Origin: Fremontodendron californicum
Taxonomy: Eukaryota; Streptophyta; Magnoliopsida; Malvales; Malvaceae
Length of the DNA stretch: 64,000 bases
Reading direction: 5' to 3'
Assembly (NCBI GenBank): GCA_030761205.1
Contig: JAULJL010000002.1
Span: 17,277,010-17,341,009, forward strand
Position numbers and translations under genes: made by a program. Below the pieces are notes generated by a model, which saw only the letters and a list, made by a program, of their open reading frames with translations, made no database searches and was not told the DNA's origin. Positions 20,267 to 32,826 of the stretch are shown piece by piece (the stretch's first letter is position 1; every line of letters begins with the position of its first letter).

Positions 20267-23200
20267 AGAACAAGAAGAGAAACAAGTACTTCCTCATGAG
20301 GAGCTATGGAATTGTTGAATTTGGGAAGTAGTAAGGAGATAAAAGAGGTTAAAATCGGGACTACATTGTCGTCATCAATAAAGGGTGAATTGGTAGCCTT
20401 GCTCCGAGAATATGTAGATGTATTTGCATGGTCATACCAAGACAAGCAGGGTTTGGATCCAGACAATGTGGTTCATAAGCTCCCTTTAAGGCCAGAGTGC
20501 AAGCCAATTCAGCAAAAGTTGAGAAGAATAAGGCCGGACATGCTGTTAAAGGTAAAAGAGGAGGTGAAGAGGCTGTTTGATGCTGGATTCTTAGAGGTGG
20601 CAAAATATCCGGAATGGGTGGAAAACATTGTTCCAATACCAAAGAAGGATGGCAAGGTGCGTATGTGCGTCGATTACCGAGATTTGAACAAAGCCAAACC
20701 CAAAGATAATTTCCTTTTGCCTCACATTGATACTTTGGTGGATAATACGACGAAGAGTTCCTTGTTGTCTTTCATGGATGGATTCTCAGGATATAATCAT
20801 ATTAAGATGGCACCGGAAGATATGGAGAAAACCATATTTGTTACAATGTGGGGAACATTATGCTATAAGGTAATGCCTTGGGTTGAAGAATGCGAGGGCA
20901 ACATATCAGAGAGCCATGGTGACCTTGTTTCATGACATGATGCATAAGGGAATTGAGGTCTATGTTAATGATATGACTGCAAAGTCACAAGGAGAAGATG
21001 AGCATATTGCAAATCTTAGGAAACTCTTTGAAAGACTAAGAAAGTTCCAACTCAAGTTAAACCCGGCAAAATGCACTTTTGGAGTCACTTTGGGAAAATT
21101 GTTGGGTTTTGTTGTTAGCAAAAGGGGAATTGAGATTGATCCGGATAAAGTAAAGCCAATCCAGAATTTGCCACCTCCACGTACTCAAAAAGTGGTAAAG
21201 AGGTTTTCTGGGGAGATTGAATTACATTGCTCGATTTATTTCTCAGTTAACCGATAAATGTGATCCAATATTCAAGTTACTTCGAAAACGTGATCCAGGA
21301 GAGTGGGATGAAGGGTGTCAGATTGCTTTTGAAAAGGTTAAGCATTATCTATCAAACCCACCAGAAAAGCTGTATTTGAGAGATCCATGGGTTGTGTTTT
21401 GGGGCAGCTTGATGAGACTAGAAAGAAAGAACAGGTGGTTTACTACCTCAACAAGAAGTTCACAGACTATGAGTTGAAATATTAGTCGGTAGAAAAGCTG
21501 TGTTGTGCCTTAGCTTGGACTGCTCGGAGGCTCAGATAGTACATGCTGTACCATACAATGTGGTTGATTGCCAAACTAGATCCAATCAAGTACGTGTTGG
21601 AAGCACCTTCTTTGTCAGGGAGGATGGCAAGATGGCAGGTTTTGTTGTCAGAATACGACATTGTATATGTGAGTCAGAAAGCTATCAAGGGTAGTGCAGT
21701 GGCTGAATTTTTAGCAAGTCGGGCAGTGGAAGATTATGAGCCGTTGAAATTTGATTTTCCAGATGAAGATTTGATGTATGTTTCGCAAGCGGATGAGGTT
21801 CCCTTGAAGAAGAAAATATGGAAGATGTACTTTGATGGGGCACCTAATGCCATGGGGCACGGAATCGGTGCAGTGCTTATATCCCCAAAAGAAGATTATT
21901 ATCCCTTCACCGCCAGATTGGATTTTGATTGTACAAACAATACGGCTGAGTATGAGGCATGTACTAAGGGCCTTCGTCCAGTAGTGGACAAAAAAATCAA
22001 AGTTTTGGAAGTTTTCGGAGACTCAGCCTTAGTGATATACCAGTTACGGGGAGAATAGGAAACCCGAGATACAAAGCTAATCCGATACCGAGAACTCATA
22101 TTGAGTTTATTGGAGGAGTTTGAAGAAGTAAGTTTCAATTACTTCCCCCGAGAAGAAAATCGGATGGCGGATGCTCTGCTTACTTTGTCATCAATGTTTA
22201 AAGTAAATGAAGGGGCGGAAGTTGTGCCGATCAAGATGAGCATATATGAGTCTCCTGCCCACTGCTTGAGTATTGAAAAAGAAGTAGATGGTCTCCCTTG
22301 GTACAACGACATCTTGCAGTACATCAAAAATCAACAGTATCCAGAGCAAGCAACAGAAAATGACAAGAGGACTCTTAGAAGGCTAGCAATGGGTTTTGTT
22401 CTAGACAACGAGATTCTCTACAAGAAAAGGAAATATCAAGTCCTATTGAGATGTGTCGGGTCTGCCGAAGCTCGAAGAATCATAGAGAAAGTCCATGAAG
22501 GGATATGTGGCACCCATGCTAATGGTCACATGCTTGCTAAGCAGATTATGAGGGCATGATATTATTGGCTGACGATGGGGAGATTGTATCAGTTATTCCC
22601 AGAAATGTCATAAATGCCAGATCTATGCAGATAAGATCCATGTACCGCCATCGCCATTGCATGTCATGACCGCACCATGGCCATTTTCAATGTGGGGAAT
22701 GGATATGATTGGACCCATTACCCCGAAAGCTTTAAATGGACATTGTTTCATCCCGGTGGCCATAGACTTTTTCACAAAGTGGGTGGAAGCTGCTTCTTAT
22801 ACGAATGTAACGAAGTTCGTGGTATGCAGATTTGTTAAGAAGGAAATCATACGCCGATATGGATTATTTCAGATAATGCTCTCAACCTGAATAATAAGAT
22901 GATGAGAGGTATGTACTAGTTCAAGATTACGCATCACAATTCAGCACCTTATTTGTCCGAAGATGAATGGGGCAGTAGAAACAGCCAACAAAAACATCAA
23001 GAAGATTGTCAAGAAGATGACTGATGTATACAAGGATTGGCATGAGATCTTGCCTTTTGCTCTTCAAGAATATCGCATTTTGGTTTGCACATCTACAAGG
23101 GCAACACCGTTTTCTTTGGTATATGGTATGGAAGCAGTGTTACCCACTGGAATTGAGATTCCTTCACTTCGGGTTTGATGGAGATTGGCCTAGAAGAGGC

Positions 23201-23570
23201 AAAATGGTTTAGAGCTCGTTATGAACAGCGGAATCTCATCGAGGAGAAAATATTGAAGGCAATTTGTCACGGGCAGTTGTATCAGAAAAGAATGATTCGA
23301 GCCCATAACAAGAAGGTTCGATCCAAACAGTTTCGAGAATGAGAGTTGGTATTGAGGAAAATTCTCCCCATAGTGAAGGATCCACGAGGAAAATGGGCTC
23401 CAAATTGGGAAGGACCCTATGTGGTAAAAAGAGCTTTTTTTGGAGGAGCATTGATTCTAACTTGGATGGACGGGGATGATTTTAGATATCCCATGAATGC
23501 TGATGAACTGAAAAAGTATTATGCTTTAAAAAAAATGTGTGTGATGCTATGTACATGGGAATTCGAATGA
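20267..23570 (+). pseudogene. Ty3/gypsy Tat/Ogre-lineage pol of element B: RT, RNase H, second RNase H, integrase
   Basis: Decayed pol in several frames. RT at 20306-21257: MCVDYRDLNKAKPKDNF, FMDGFSGYNHIKMAPEDMEK, a frameshift near 20877, and the active site YVND where YVDD is expected. First RNase H/tether follows at about 21200-21530 with deletions. 21543-22058 holds the connection and a second RNase H (MYFDGAPNAMGHGIGAVL, EYEAC, GDSALV), diagnostic of the Tat lineage. That domain continues after a stop at 22101 (NRMADALLTLSS). Integrase has an HHCC-like GICGTHANGH, core WGMDMIGPITPKALNGHCF (22690), a frameshifted second Asp near 22870, and the third catalytic region MNGAVETANKN (22963). 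The C-terminal part WAPNWEGPYVVKRAF ends at 23535 or so. Gag and protease are missing 5' of the CACTA insertion. Not functional. Confidence 0.93.
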
Positions 23571-25008
23571 TTCCAAGTGTAGAAATGGAAATTCTATATA
23601 TCTATCTCCCCTGACAATTGCTTTTCAAAGAGAATATTCATGCTTGATATGATGAATGGCCATCTTTCATATTCCCTTCACTAAAAAGAAGTTATCCCTA
23701 GTCACCCCTTTGAGCCTTAGAAATTATTTCTTTCGTTGAACCCTGATCAAGGATTACCCTCTACATTGGAGGGCAAACAATAAAAAACAAAAAAAAAATG
23801 GTAAATGTGAAATGTGAAATGTGAAATCAAAGAATGGCAAATTAAAGCCAGTAATGAAAAAACAAAGAGAAAAAAGAAAAGTCCATAAAAGGGACAAATG
23901 TTTCAAGAATGAATTCTCCTCAGGAATTGATCCTTGATCCAATCACCCTTAAACACATTTTGGGCCTATTTTATCCTTTCCTTCTAAATCTGAACCTTGG
24001 CCTACATTACATACTTTAAAAGTCCATTTTGATCAAGCATGGATATTTAATTTGAAAGGTTTTTCTCAGAATTCATCCCATCTTTTGAATTGACATTTTT
24101 ACCTTGGAAGCATCCAGAATTCTCAGATGCATGATAAAAAAAAAGGAGAGGTTTAAGCCGAAAACCTGCAAAGGGTGACTTAATACCGAATGGAGGACAC
24201 CTGAGTTGAAAACCCGCAAAGGGCGGCTCAAGTACTGATTAAGGTTTGAGTCAATGCTCCGTTTAAAGGGGGAGAAAAGTATTTGAAAATTAGAGAAAAG
24301 GTGAACAACTCAATTTGACGTAACTACGGAAGCCGAGGGATTACCCAAGTAAATTGACCGTTCAAGAGAAATTTTAGATGATTTGAAAAAATGAGGGGTC
24401 CAAGATATTCCGCATTGGGGGCATCAACAACCTATAAATTTACATTTGTTTCTTATATCCTTGATATTCACTTTTACCATTTTAAAACATTTGTTGCAAT
24501 AAATTCTTGTTATTCTTTTATGACAATTGCTTGTTTCATACTTTCTTTCATACATTTTTGAGATTGCATTTTGTTTGTTATTAAATTGAATGATGATTAG
24601 TAAACATAAATTTTTAAAATAAAAGGGAGTTTAAAAGTATTACTAAGGAATAGATCTAAATGTTAGAAAAAGTTTGGAAACCACTAATCCTGATGGAAAA
24701 TTCACCACGAAAAGGAAAACAGTGAATGTGTTGGAGACTCCGCCATGAAGTAAAAAATTTGTGAATTTCAGCGAAGTCGGAAACTGGGACTGTTTGACAA
24801 ATTATCTTGAGTAAAGGGTTCTTTAAGTGGGGCATCAGTGAACAATTGAAAACTCCATCATGAAGTCGAATAATCTGTGAACCTCAAAGAAACCATGGAT
24901 TAGAAATCATGACACAATCATTTGACTGCATTCATCCTCAGGAAACATACAAGCATTTGCAAAGCATGTCATTCTCATCATTGCATTTAGCTAACATTGC
25001 AGGAATCA

Positions 25009-25300
25009 AGAAAACTTTGGCTTCCCAAATCGAACTCGTTCTACTTCTCAAATGAGTCGAACCCCGAGACCACCGTCGATGTATTTCCTTTTGTTTTAAA
25101 TCGAATTCATTCTGTTTTATTAAATGAGTCGAGCCTTGAGACCACCATCGAGGTATTTCCTTTTGTTTTAAATCGAATTCATTCTGTTTTATCAAATGAG
25201 TCGAGCCTTGAGACCACCGTCGAGGTATTTCCTTTTGTTTTAAATCGAATTCATTCTATTTATCAAATGAGTCGAGCCTTGAGACTGTCGTCAAGATATT
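25009..25300 (+). repeat. 72-bp tandem array
   Basis: About three and a half units of 72 bp. The block GTATTTCCTTTTGTTTTAAA begins at 25081, 25153 and 25225. Each unit carries AATGAGTCGAGCCTTGAGAC. The period is a multiple of three, so frames stay open through it on both strands, which explains small repetitive ORFs here. Confidence 0.9.
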
Positions 25301-25735
25301 TTAATCACGGGTAAGGCCTCCGGGCACCATTTTTAAGACCTTCAGGTACCATTTTTTAAGACTTTCGGGCATAATTTTTCATCACGGGTAAGGCCTTTGG
25401 GCACCATTTTTAAGACCTCTGGGCACCATAAGACCTTCGAGCATAATTGTTCATCACGGGTAAGACTTCCGGGCACTATTTTTAAAGACCTCCAGGCACC
25501 ATTTTTAAGACCTCCGGGCACCATTTTAATGACCTCCGGGCACCATTTTTAAGACCTTCGGGCACTATTTTTAAGACTTTCGGGCATAATTTTTCAAATC
25601 ACTGGTAAGGCCTCCGGGCACCATTTTTAAGACCTTCGGGCATAATTTTTCAAATCACAGGTAAGGCCTCCAGGCACCATTTTTAAGACCTCCAGGCATA
25701 ATTTTTAAGACCTTCGGGTATAATTTTTCCTTTTG
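25300..25735 (+). repeat. short-period minisatellite (about 22-27 bp)
   Basis: Roughly 17-18 irregular units built on AAGACCTCCGGGCACCATTT, with higher-order blocks joined by CACGGGTAAGGCCTCCGGGC. Located just before the PPT of element B. Confidence 0.85.
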
Positions 25736-25964
25736 CAAATCAAACTCGTTTCCTTAAGACGGATCGAGCCTTGATTAGTCAGGGAATTCAATTTAAGGAC
25801 AAAATCTTCAATTTACAGCTTTTTCAAAAAAAAAAAAATGAATGGAAAAAAATGAATGCTGAAGATTGAAAACCCTTTTCCCTTTCCTTCACATGTGATT
25901 TCACTAACCGTACAAAATTAGTGTTTGTTTATCTTTGCCTGATTCCTGATTCTCAGCAATAGCC

Positions 25965-25977
25965 AAAGAGGGGCAAC
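25965..25977 (+). other. polypurine tract of element B
   Basis: AAAGAGGGGCAAC directly precedes the LTR start TGTAGACACC at 25978, the correct place for plus-strand priming. Confidence 0.75.
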
Positions 25978-28900
25978 TGTAGACACCTAATTTTGTTCGG
26001 ACCCTTAAATCAGGTACATTTTCTTCCTAAATTGATGTTTCAGAAAGCTAAAAGGCTTTTCTCATCCTGTAGGTGGTACTTCGAGACTTAGTCTAAGAAA
26101 GCAGACAGAAAAAGTCAAACTCAAAAAAATTCAACCTCGAAAAAAGATCAACATTGGAAAAGTCAACCCCAAAAAAAGTAAACTACTAAAAAGTCAACCC
26201 ACTTTCAAAATCAAGATTTGAGGTTCAATTGAAAAATGGTGAAAGAATTTTGGTAATCCGAGGTCTACATTGAAAGATATGGAGGACGGAAGTTGGGTTA
26301 CGGAATCTCAATTAAAAAAAAATCCTAGTTCGGGAAATTTGGGGAAAAGTGCTTAAACGATCAAATTGGTCAGAGTTGAAGGTTCCAAATAAGAGATAAG
26401 TACTGACTACGGGTAATGGAGAAGCCACTTGGAAGAAAAACTGATAGAAAAGTCAATTCGGAAGAAAACCGAGAATTAGGATTTTTAGTTGATTTCGCTA
26501 AAATTTGGAAGAATTATAGAAATGACCCGATTCGGTAGGACTAAAGCCCCTAATTGATGAGGATTAATTAAACAAGGATAGCCCAAGGCTCACTTTGAAG
26601 AAAATCTGAAAATCAAACTTGTTTTGAGCAAAACCGGGTTTTGAAGGCAAAAGGGCAAAATTGGAAAATTTGGGAAAAATAACAAATGAACTCCAAAAAT
26701 TCTGAAAATTTGCAAATCTCATTCTTAAATCATTTTGAAGAGATTGGCGAAAGAAAATCTTGGTTCGGAGTTCGTTTGCAAAATGGCCAAATACCGAGCC
26801 CACTATGCAAAAATTCAAGCAGATAAATCTCGAAAAAATAGCAAATGAACTCCAAAAATTTTGAAATTTTCAAAATTTTCAAATCTCATTCTTAAATTAT
26901 TTGGAAGATATTGGTAAAATAAAATCTTGATTCGGAGTTCGTTTGCAAAATGGCCAAATCTCGGGTCCCATATGTAGTAATTCAAGCAGATAAATCCCGA
27001 AAAAATAGCAAATGAGCTCCAAAAATTATGAGAACTTTCAGATCACATTTTAAAATTATTTGGAAGAGATTGGTGAAGAAAAATCTGGATTCGGAGCTCG
27101 TTTAAAAAATGGTAAAGTTCGGGTGCATAAAAGGGGCAATTTCGAAAATAAATCTGAAATAAATAGCAAATGGACTCGAAAAATTTTGAAAACTTCCAGA
27201 ATTCAATTTTTTTATTATTTCGGAAGTATTAAAAAATAAAATTCGAATTTGGAGTCCGTTTGCTATTTATTTAGGTTCGGCGAGGCAAAAAGGTCATTTC
27301 ACTGAAGAAACCAAAAAAGGCAAATTTGTAATTAAGGAAAATATGGAAGAAGAAGGAATTGCTGGGATTTTACCTCCTTTGATCAGTCAGCATAGAGGAG
27401 AAGAAGGAAGCTTGAACAATTTAATTCCTTAGTCACTATCAAGCCACATGCTACCACTAACACCTTGCAAATGGTCCCCCCTTCATCCAATGGCTTAGGT
27501 ATCTTGTAGAAAAGTTGAATGCACCATCCAATGGCCAAGTTTAAATGCCAAGATGACATTTTTATTTGTCATGAAAGAACCCTCATCTAATGGCCAAGAA
27601 TGGAAAAAAAAAATGAGCACAATTCATCCAAAGGTGAGCATCCATTCGGCCAAGCAAATGAGTGCATGGGATTGTCTCTTTTCATCCAATGGCGTAGGCC
27701 ATCTACAAGGGATGAGTACACATTTTGAGGGCTAGATTTATCTACAAGATGTCATTTTTATGTTTCCCTCATCCAATGACCAAGAATGGAAGAGCACAAC
27801 TCATCCAAGGGTAGGCACTCAAGGGGGCAAGCAAAGGAGTGCATGGGATTGGTCCTCTTTTGCATCTAAGGGCTGAGGTTACTAGAATGGTTGAGTACAC
27901 ATCTTAAGGGCTTCTATCAATTGGCAAGATGACATTTTTATATTGTCATCAAAATATCTTAATCCTAAGGACAAGATTAGAGGAGAAAAAGTATAATTTT
28001 CGTCCAAGGGTGAAAGGGCCATTCGGCCAAGCCATTAGAGGGGGGTGATTTCATTTTTTTCATATATTTTTTTGCTGAAGTCAGTAGCTAATTTAGCAAA
28101 GAAAAAGGTTTTGTAAGAAAGAAAAAAAAAAGGTTTTCAATAGAGAGCTTGAAGGTAGTCATCTCTACCAAGCTCTAGCATAGCTTTCTTCTTGTTTTCC
28201 ATGGTGTTTTCTTGAATTTTTATCTTGTTTTCCTACTACATTTTCATAAAAATAAAGTTTTTTAATGTTTACTTAAGTTTTCATCTCTTCTTCTTCATCA
28301 AAATGGTGGAAAACAAATTTTTTTTACATGGTTTTATGCTTGGCCGAATATGGCATGTTTGCTTGCCTTGGTTTTCTTTTTCTTTGGATGTTGTTGTGAA
28401 AAATTATTTTTAGAAGGTTTTTTAGAGTATTTTATTGTCTGATTTTTTACAAAAAGATGAAGCAAAAAGGTTGAAATGGCTATATGATATTGGCAAGACC
28501 AAGTGACCATGGTTAGGGGAGAGACTATGCCCATTTTTACCTACCATGAAGCTCACCTTAATTTTTTTGTTTAACATGGTTTATTTTCTGTTTTTTTTTT
28601 TAATGGAAAGGCTTCATGATCTTGGCAAGACCAAGTGATTACGGTTAGGTGAGAGGCTATGCCCATTTTATACCAACCATGGAGCTTAACTTTCCTTGTT
28701 TTATTTAGGGATAATGTCATGAATAGTCTCTAGAGTTTATCAAATTTGTCAATTTAGTACATGTACTTTAAAAATGTTCAATTTGGCACCTGTACTATCA
28801 AACCGTGTATTAATGTGGTACTTTGACTTAACACCGTTAAATATAGATGATAATGTGGCATTGACCAATCAGGTGATGACACGTGGCAGCACCTGATTTT

Positions 28901-31900
28901 TTTAGAAATTAATATCAGAATTTTTGTTAAAAAAAAAAAGAAAATATTTTAAAAATTAATATCTAACTTTTTAAAAAACATAAAAAATTATATTAAAATA
29001 ATAATAAATTTTAAAATTATATTTTTTTTTAATTAAATTCTATTTTTTAAATTCAAAATTTAAAAAAAATAACAAAATTAAAATATTAAACTAAAATTAT
29101 TTTTAAAATATAAAATATTTTAAAATTAAATATTAAATCATTTATAATATCTAAAACTTTTTAAAAATATATTTTTTTTAAAAGTTATTTTTGAAAATTA
29201 CAAAAATTAAATTATGAAATTCTTTTAATTCTTTTAAAAAATATTTATTAAAAATTACAAAAATTAAATATGAAATTAATTTTTTAAATTTTTTAAAAAA
29301 TATTTATTATTATTTTTAAAGTTAATACACGTGGCATCATTATATGGTGCCACGTGTCATCATTATATTTTTAAAATAATATTATTTTTATTTTAAAAAT
29401 TAAATTTAAAATTAAAATAATAATTTTTTAGTTAGTAGACGTGGCATCGATATATGATGCCACGTTTCAAGTTTTCATTGGATACAAAAGCTATAGTAGA
29501 CGTGGCATCATCAATTTTTAACGGTGTTACTGACAGGTACTATAATAGCACACGGAGTATAAACTTTAAGTACCAAAATAGATATTTTTAAAGTACATGT
29601 ACTACATTGACAAATTTGATAAACTTCAGGGGCCATTCATGACATTATCCCTTTTATTTACTAGTTTTTCTTGTTATTTGCTTTGCATGTCTATGTTTAA
29701 TTTTTTATATGTTCTTTACATTATTTTCTATGTTATATTTGTTTCTATATTTCATTTCCATGCTTGATATTGTTTCCTTGAAGATTCGGCCATTGTGTCC
29801 ATATGCTCATATTGTGCATTTTTTCCATGTATCATGTCTTATATTATAAACATGTTTGCATTTTTCATATTTTGTCATATGGCCATTCGGCTACTCCATA
29901 TTAGTATGCCTTGCATGTGCATTTTCATATTGCTTCTTGGATTGTTTGCATCTCCATTCCATGAGTTAGCATATCTTGATATTTAGTATGCCTTGCATGT
30001 GCATTTTCATCTTGCTTCTTGACTTGTTTGCATCTCCATGCCATGAACTTGTACATTTTGATTTTAGTATGCCATATGCTTGTGAAAATGTTATGATAAA
30101 ATTCCATCATTTGGGGTATATGACCATTCGGCTATTCCATTTAGTATGCCTTGCATGTGCATTTCCATCTTGCCTCTTGACTTGTTTGCATCTCCATACC
30201 ATGAGCTTGTGCATTTTGATTTTAGTATGTCATATGCTTATGAAAATGTCATGACATTATGCATCTTGATATGATTTGTCATGTACTTGTGTCATTTACT
30301 AGATAGGATTGCATTAGAGTATCATGTAACCACATTCGGCCTCTTCATGCATCCCTTGCCTTATCATGCACTTTCATTTTGTTTAGGTAACATGCTTTGC
30401 ATTATCATATCTTGAAATTGTGTATTAGTTGCTGTTTGTTCCAGCATTGGCATTAGTTTCATTGGCCATTGTATGTTCATAGTATTGCTATGCATGTTCA
30501 TTACATTGTAGGTCTAGGCCATATTGGTATTGCCATGCATATTGGGTCTCAAATCATATTGGTATTGCCATTCATTGCTATGCTACTTAGGTCTTAGGTT
30601 ACTTTAGCATTTTCATGCATATTCATAACATATTAGGTCCAAGTCATATTTGCATTATCAAGCATTGCATGCATATTGAATTAGGATAGCATTTATTGCC
30701 ATGCAAACTCAAGCTAGGCATTTAGGTTATTTTAAATTGTCATGCATTTCCTTTACCATTTATGCTTTAGACCATGCATTTCATACATTTCATTTGCTGT
30801 ATGTTCATGCATTCCATGCCATTGCCACATGATTTATGAATTAGGCCAATCAATGGCTCAAAGTCATGCTCTCTTGAGCATACTTGTGGAAAATTAAAGA
30901 GTTGTCAAATAGATTATTCCACCTTTGTGACTTTTTTACTTAGCCAATTTTTGTCCAAGGTTTCTAAATTCTTAGCTATTGTCCTTAGGTCTTTAGGATG
31001 ATATCCAACAATTTTTACTTTGATTTTTGAGTGACTTTATCAAAGGCAAAAAATATGTTTTGACAAAACAGTTTTTTTTCACCTAGTACTCGAACTTTTC
31101 TGATTTTTTTGGGCAGTCATCTTTAATCAAAAAATTAAGCCAATTTTTTCTCGTGTAGTTTTACATGTTCTGAGTCTCCAGTATTTTTTTTTCAATTTTT
31201 AAAAATAGAAAAAAAATATCGTGTGTCAAAATCGGACAGTAGAGGCAGATTTGAAATCAAAAGAGAAATAATGGTTGAATTTGGCTAAAGCATTTAGAGG
31301 GGGTTGGTTAGAAGCTTTAGCTACTGTCTTAGGGTAGTTTCTAAGCTTTTTTAAATTTTAAAAATGATTTTATAAATCTCGGATTAAGGGTGGTCAAGTC
31401 CGGGATTTTAAACTTAGAAAATTAGAGCCATTTTAAAAGGGTTGTAATCTTTATTCAAGTTTTTCCTCAAAATTGTTTTCAAACAATCACAAAGTTTAAT
31501 TTTTAGAAAATCTAATTTGACATATTTTCCTAAGGTAGCCGGATATCTTTCTAGATATACGGATTTCTTTATTTAGAGGAAAAAATACATTTTCATGCAT
31601 TGCATTTTTCATGTTCATACATTTTATTTAAATGTGTGATTTTTGCTATGATATTTTCCATGGTATTATTATTATTTTGATTCACATTTTATGATCTTAT
31701 ATTGTTTGCCATATGATTTTGAGTGTTTCATGATATCCCATATTTTTTTATTTAGTCATTTATTTTTGTCACATTATTTAGCATATACTATGTTCATGGA
31801 TTTTTATTTTATTTTCATGCATATTTTATGATAGCATTATTTTATGTTTCATGACATTTCATCATATTCCATGTCATTTAGGTTTAATTATTTAGAATAT

Positions 31901-32826
31901 GCCATGTCACTTAAAATATGCCATATCATTTAAAATTGTCATGTCATTTAAATCATTTTATCTCATTTAGAATATACCATGACACTTAGGATTTTTTTTT
32001 TTTTACCTAGAATATACTATGTCATTTAAATTATGTCATATCATTTAGGTTGTATTATATTATCTAGACTTTGCTATGTCATTTTATTTATGTCATACAT
32101 GTTTATGTTCATATTTTTAAATGTCTTGAAAAAGATAATGATTTTCAATAAAAATAAAGATTTTCCCAAGTTAAAATAATTCATGAGTTCTCGACCGGGT
32201 TTGCTGGAGGGAATATCGTCAATTATCATTAATAAATGAATATCTTTCTTTCAAAAAACGAGAATGATTTGGAAAGTTTTCCAAATGAATAAAAATTTTT
32301 ATATTTTGCTGATTTTGTCGAAGAATATAGGAAAATTTTGAATTAATAAATTCCGGATCATTTTCAATAAAAAAATGGAATTATTTTTCCTAAACTTGGG
32401 AATTAACTTGAAATACTGAATTAAAAACCAATTTTTTACCAAGACTTGAGATAAGACATGATTAATAAGGTACCGTTTTATACGAGCGTTGTGGGGGTGC
32501 TAATCCTTCCCCGTACTTAACCAAGTCCCGAACCCGATTCTTTGATTCTCTCTGATTTATAACGTAGACTTGAAATTGGTTTTAAAAATATTTTAATTAA
32601 TTTTAAAATGTTTTATAAAATTGGTTTTAACAGGTGGCCGATCACACCTAGCTAAAAAAGATTGGTGGCGACTCCATGTCTTTTTACGAGGTCGTTTTCA
32701 TACCCTCGACCGTTTATTTTATTTCAAGAGGAATTAAGTCATCTTTTCCTCTGTTCACCCAATGTCACGCTTAACGAGTAATAAAGTCTCGCGATGAGAC
32801 ATTGTTATTTTTTTAGGGTTGCAACA
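25978..32826 (+). repeat. 3' LTR of element B, interrupted by a Mutator-type element
   Basis: Runs from TGTAGACACCTAATTTTG to GGTTGCAACA; about 5.9 kb after removing the 28708-29651 insertion and one TSD copy. It matches the reverse complement of 14488-19502 through most of its length (for example GGTGGCGACTCCATG at 32664). A duplicated segment of about 130 bp (TTGGCAAGACCAAGTGA at 28491 and 28622) lies just left of the insertion. No gene is supported within it. 29660-32100 shows CATG-rich and CATTTAGAATAT-type low-complexity stretches. Confidence 0.85.
28708..29651. mobile_element. non-autonomous Mutator-like element (944 bp)
   Basis: Long terminal inverted repeats of more than 60 bp begin GGGATAATGTCATGAATRGYC and include GTTTATCAAATTTGTCAAT and AGTACATGTACTTTAAAAA. 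A perfect 9-bp TSD, TTTTATTTA, is present at 28699-28707 and 29652-29660. This TSD length and TIR length define Mutator-type elements. The interior is extremely AT-rich with no ORF, but carries several ACGTGGC / GCCACGT cores, some as near-perfect hairpins. Confidence 0.93.

Larger units (their letters stand above)
23571..25964 (+). other. 3' internal region of element B
   Basis: Non-coding sequence between integrase and the PPT. It has a pair of related blocks near 24150 and 24200 (GAAAACCCGCAAAGGGCGGC type). It then has two tandem arrays listed separately (about 25009-25300 and 25300-25735). No ORF with a recognisable domain. Confidence 0.6.

Noticed and set aside
20361..20642. 93-aa minus-strand ORF
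   Set aside because: Antisense shadow of the reverse transcriptase remnant.
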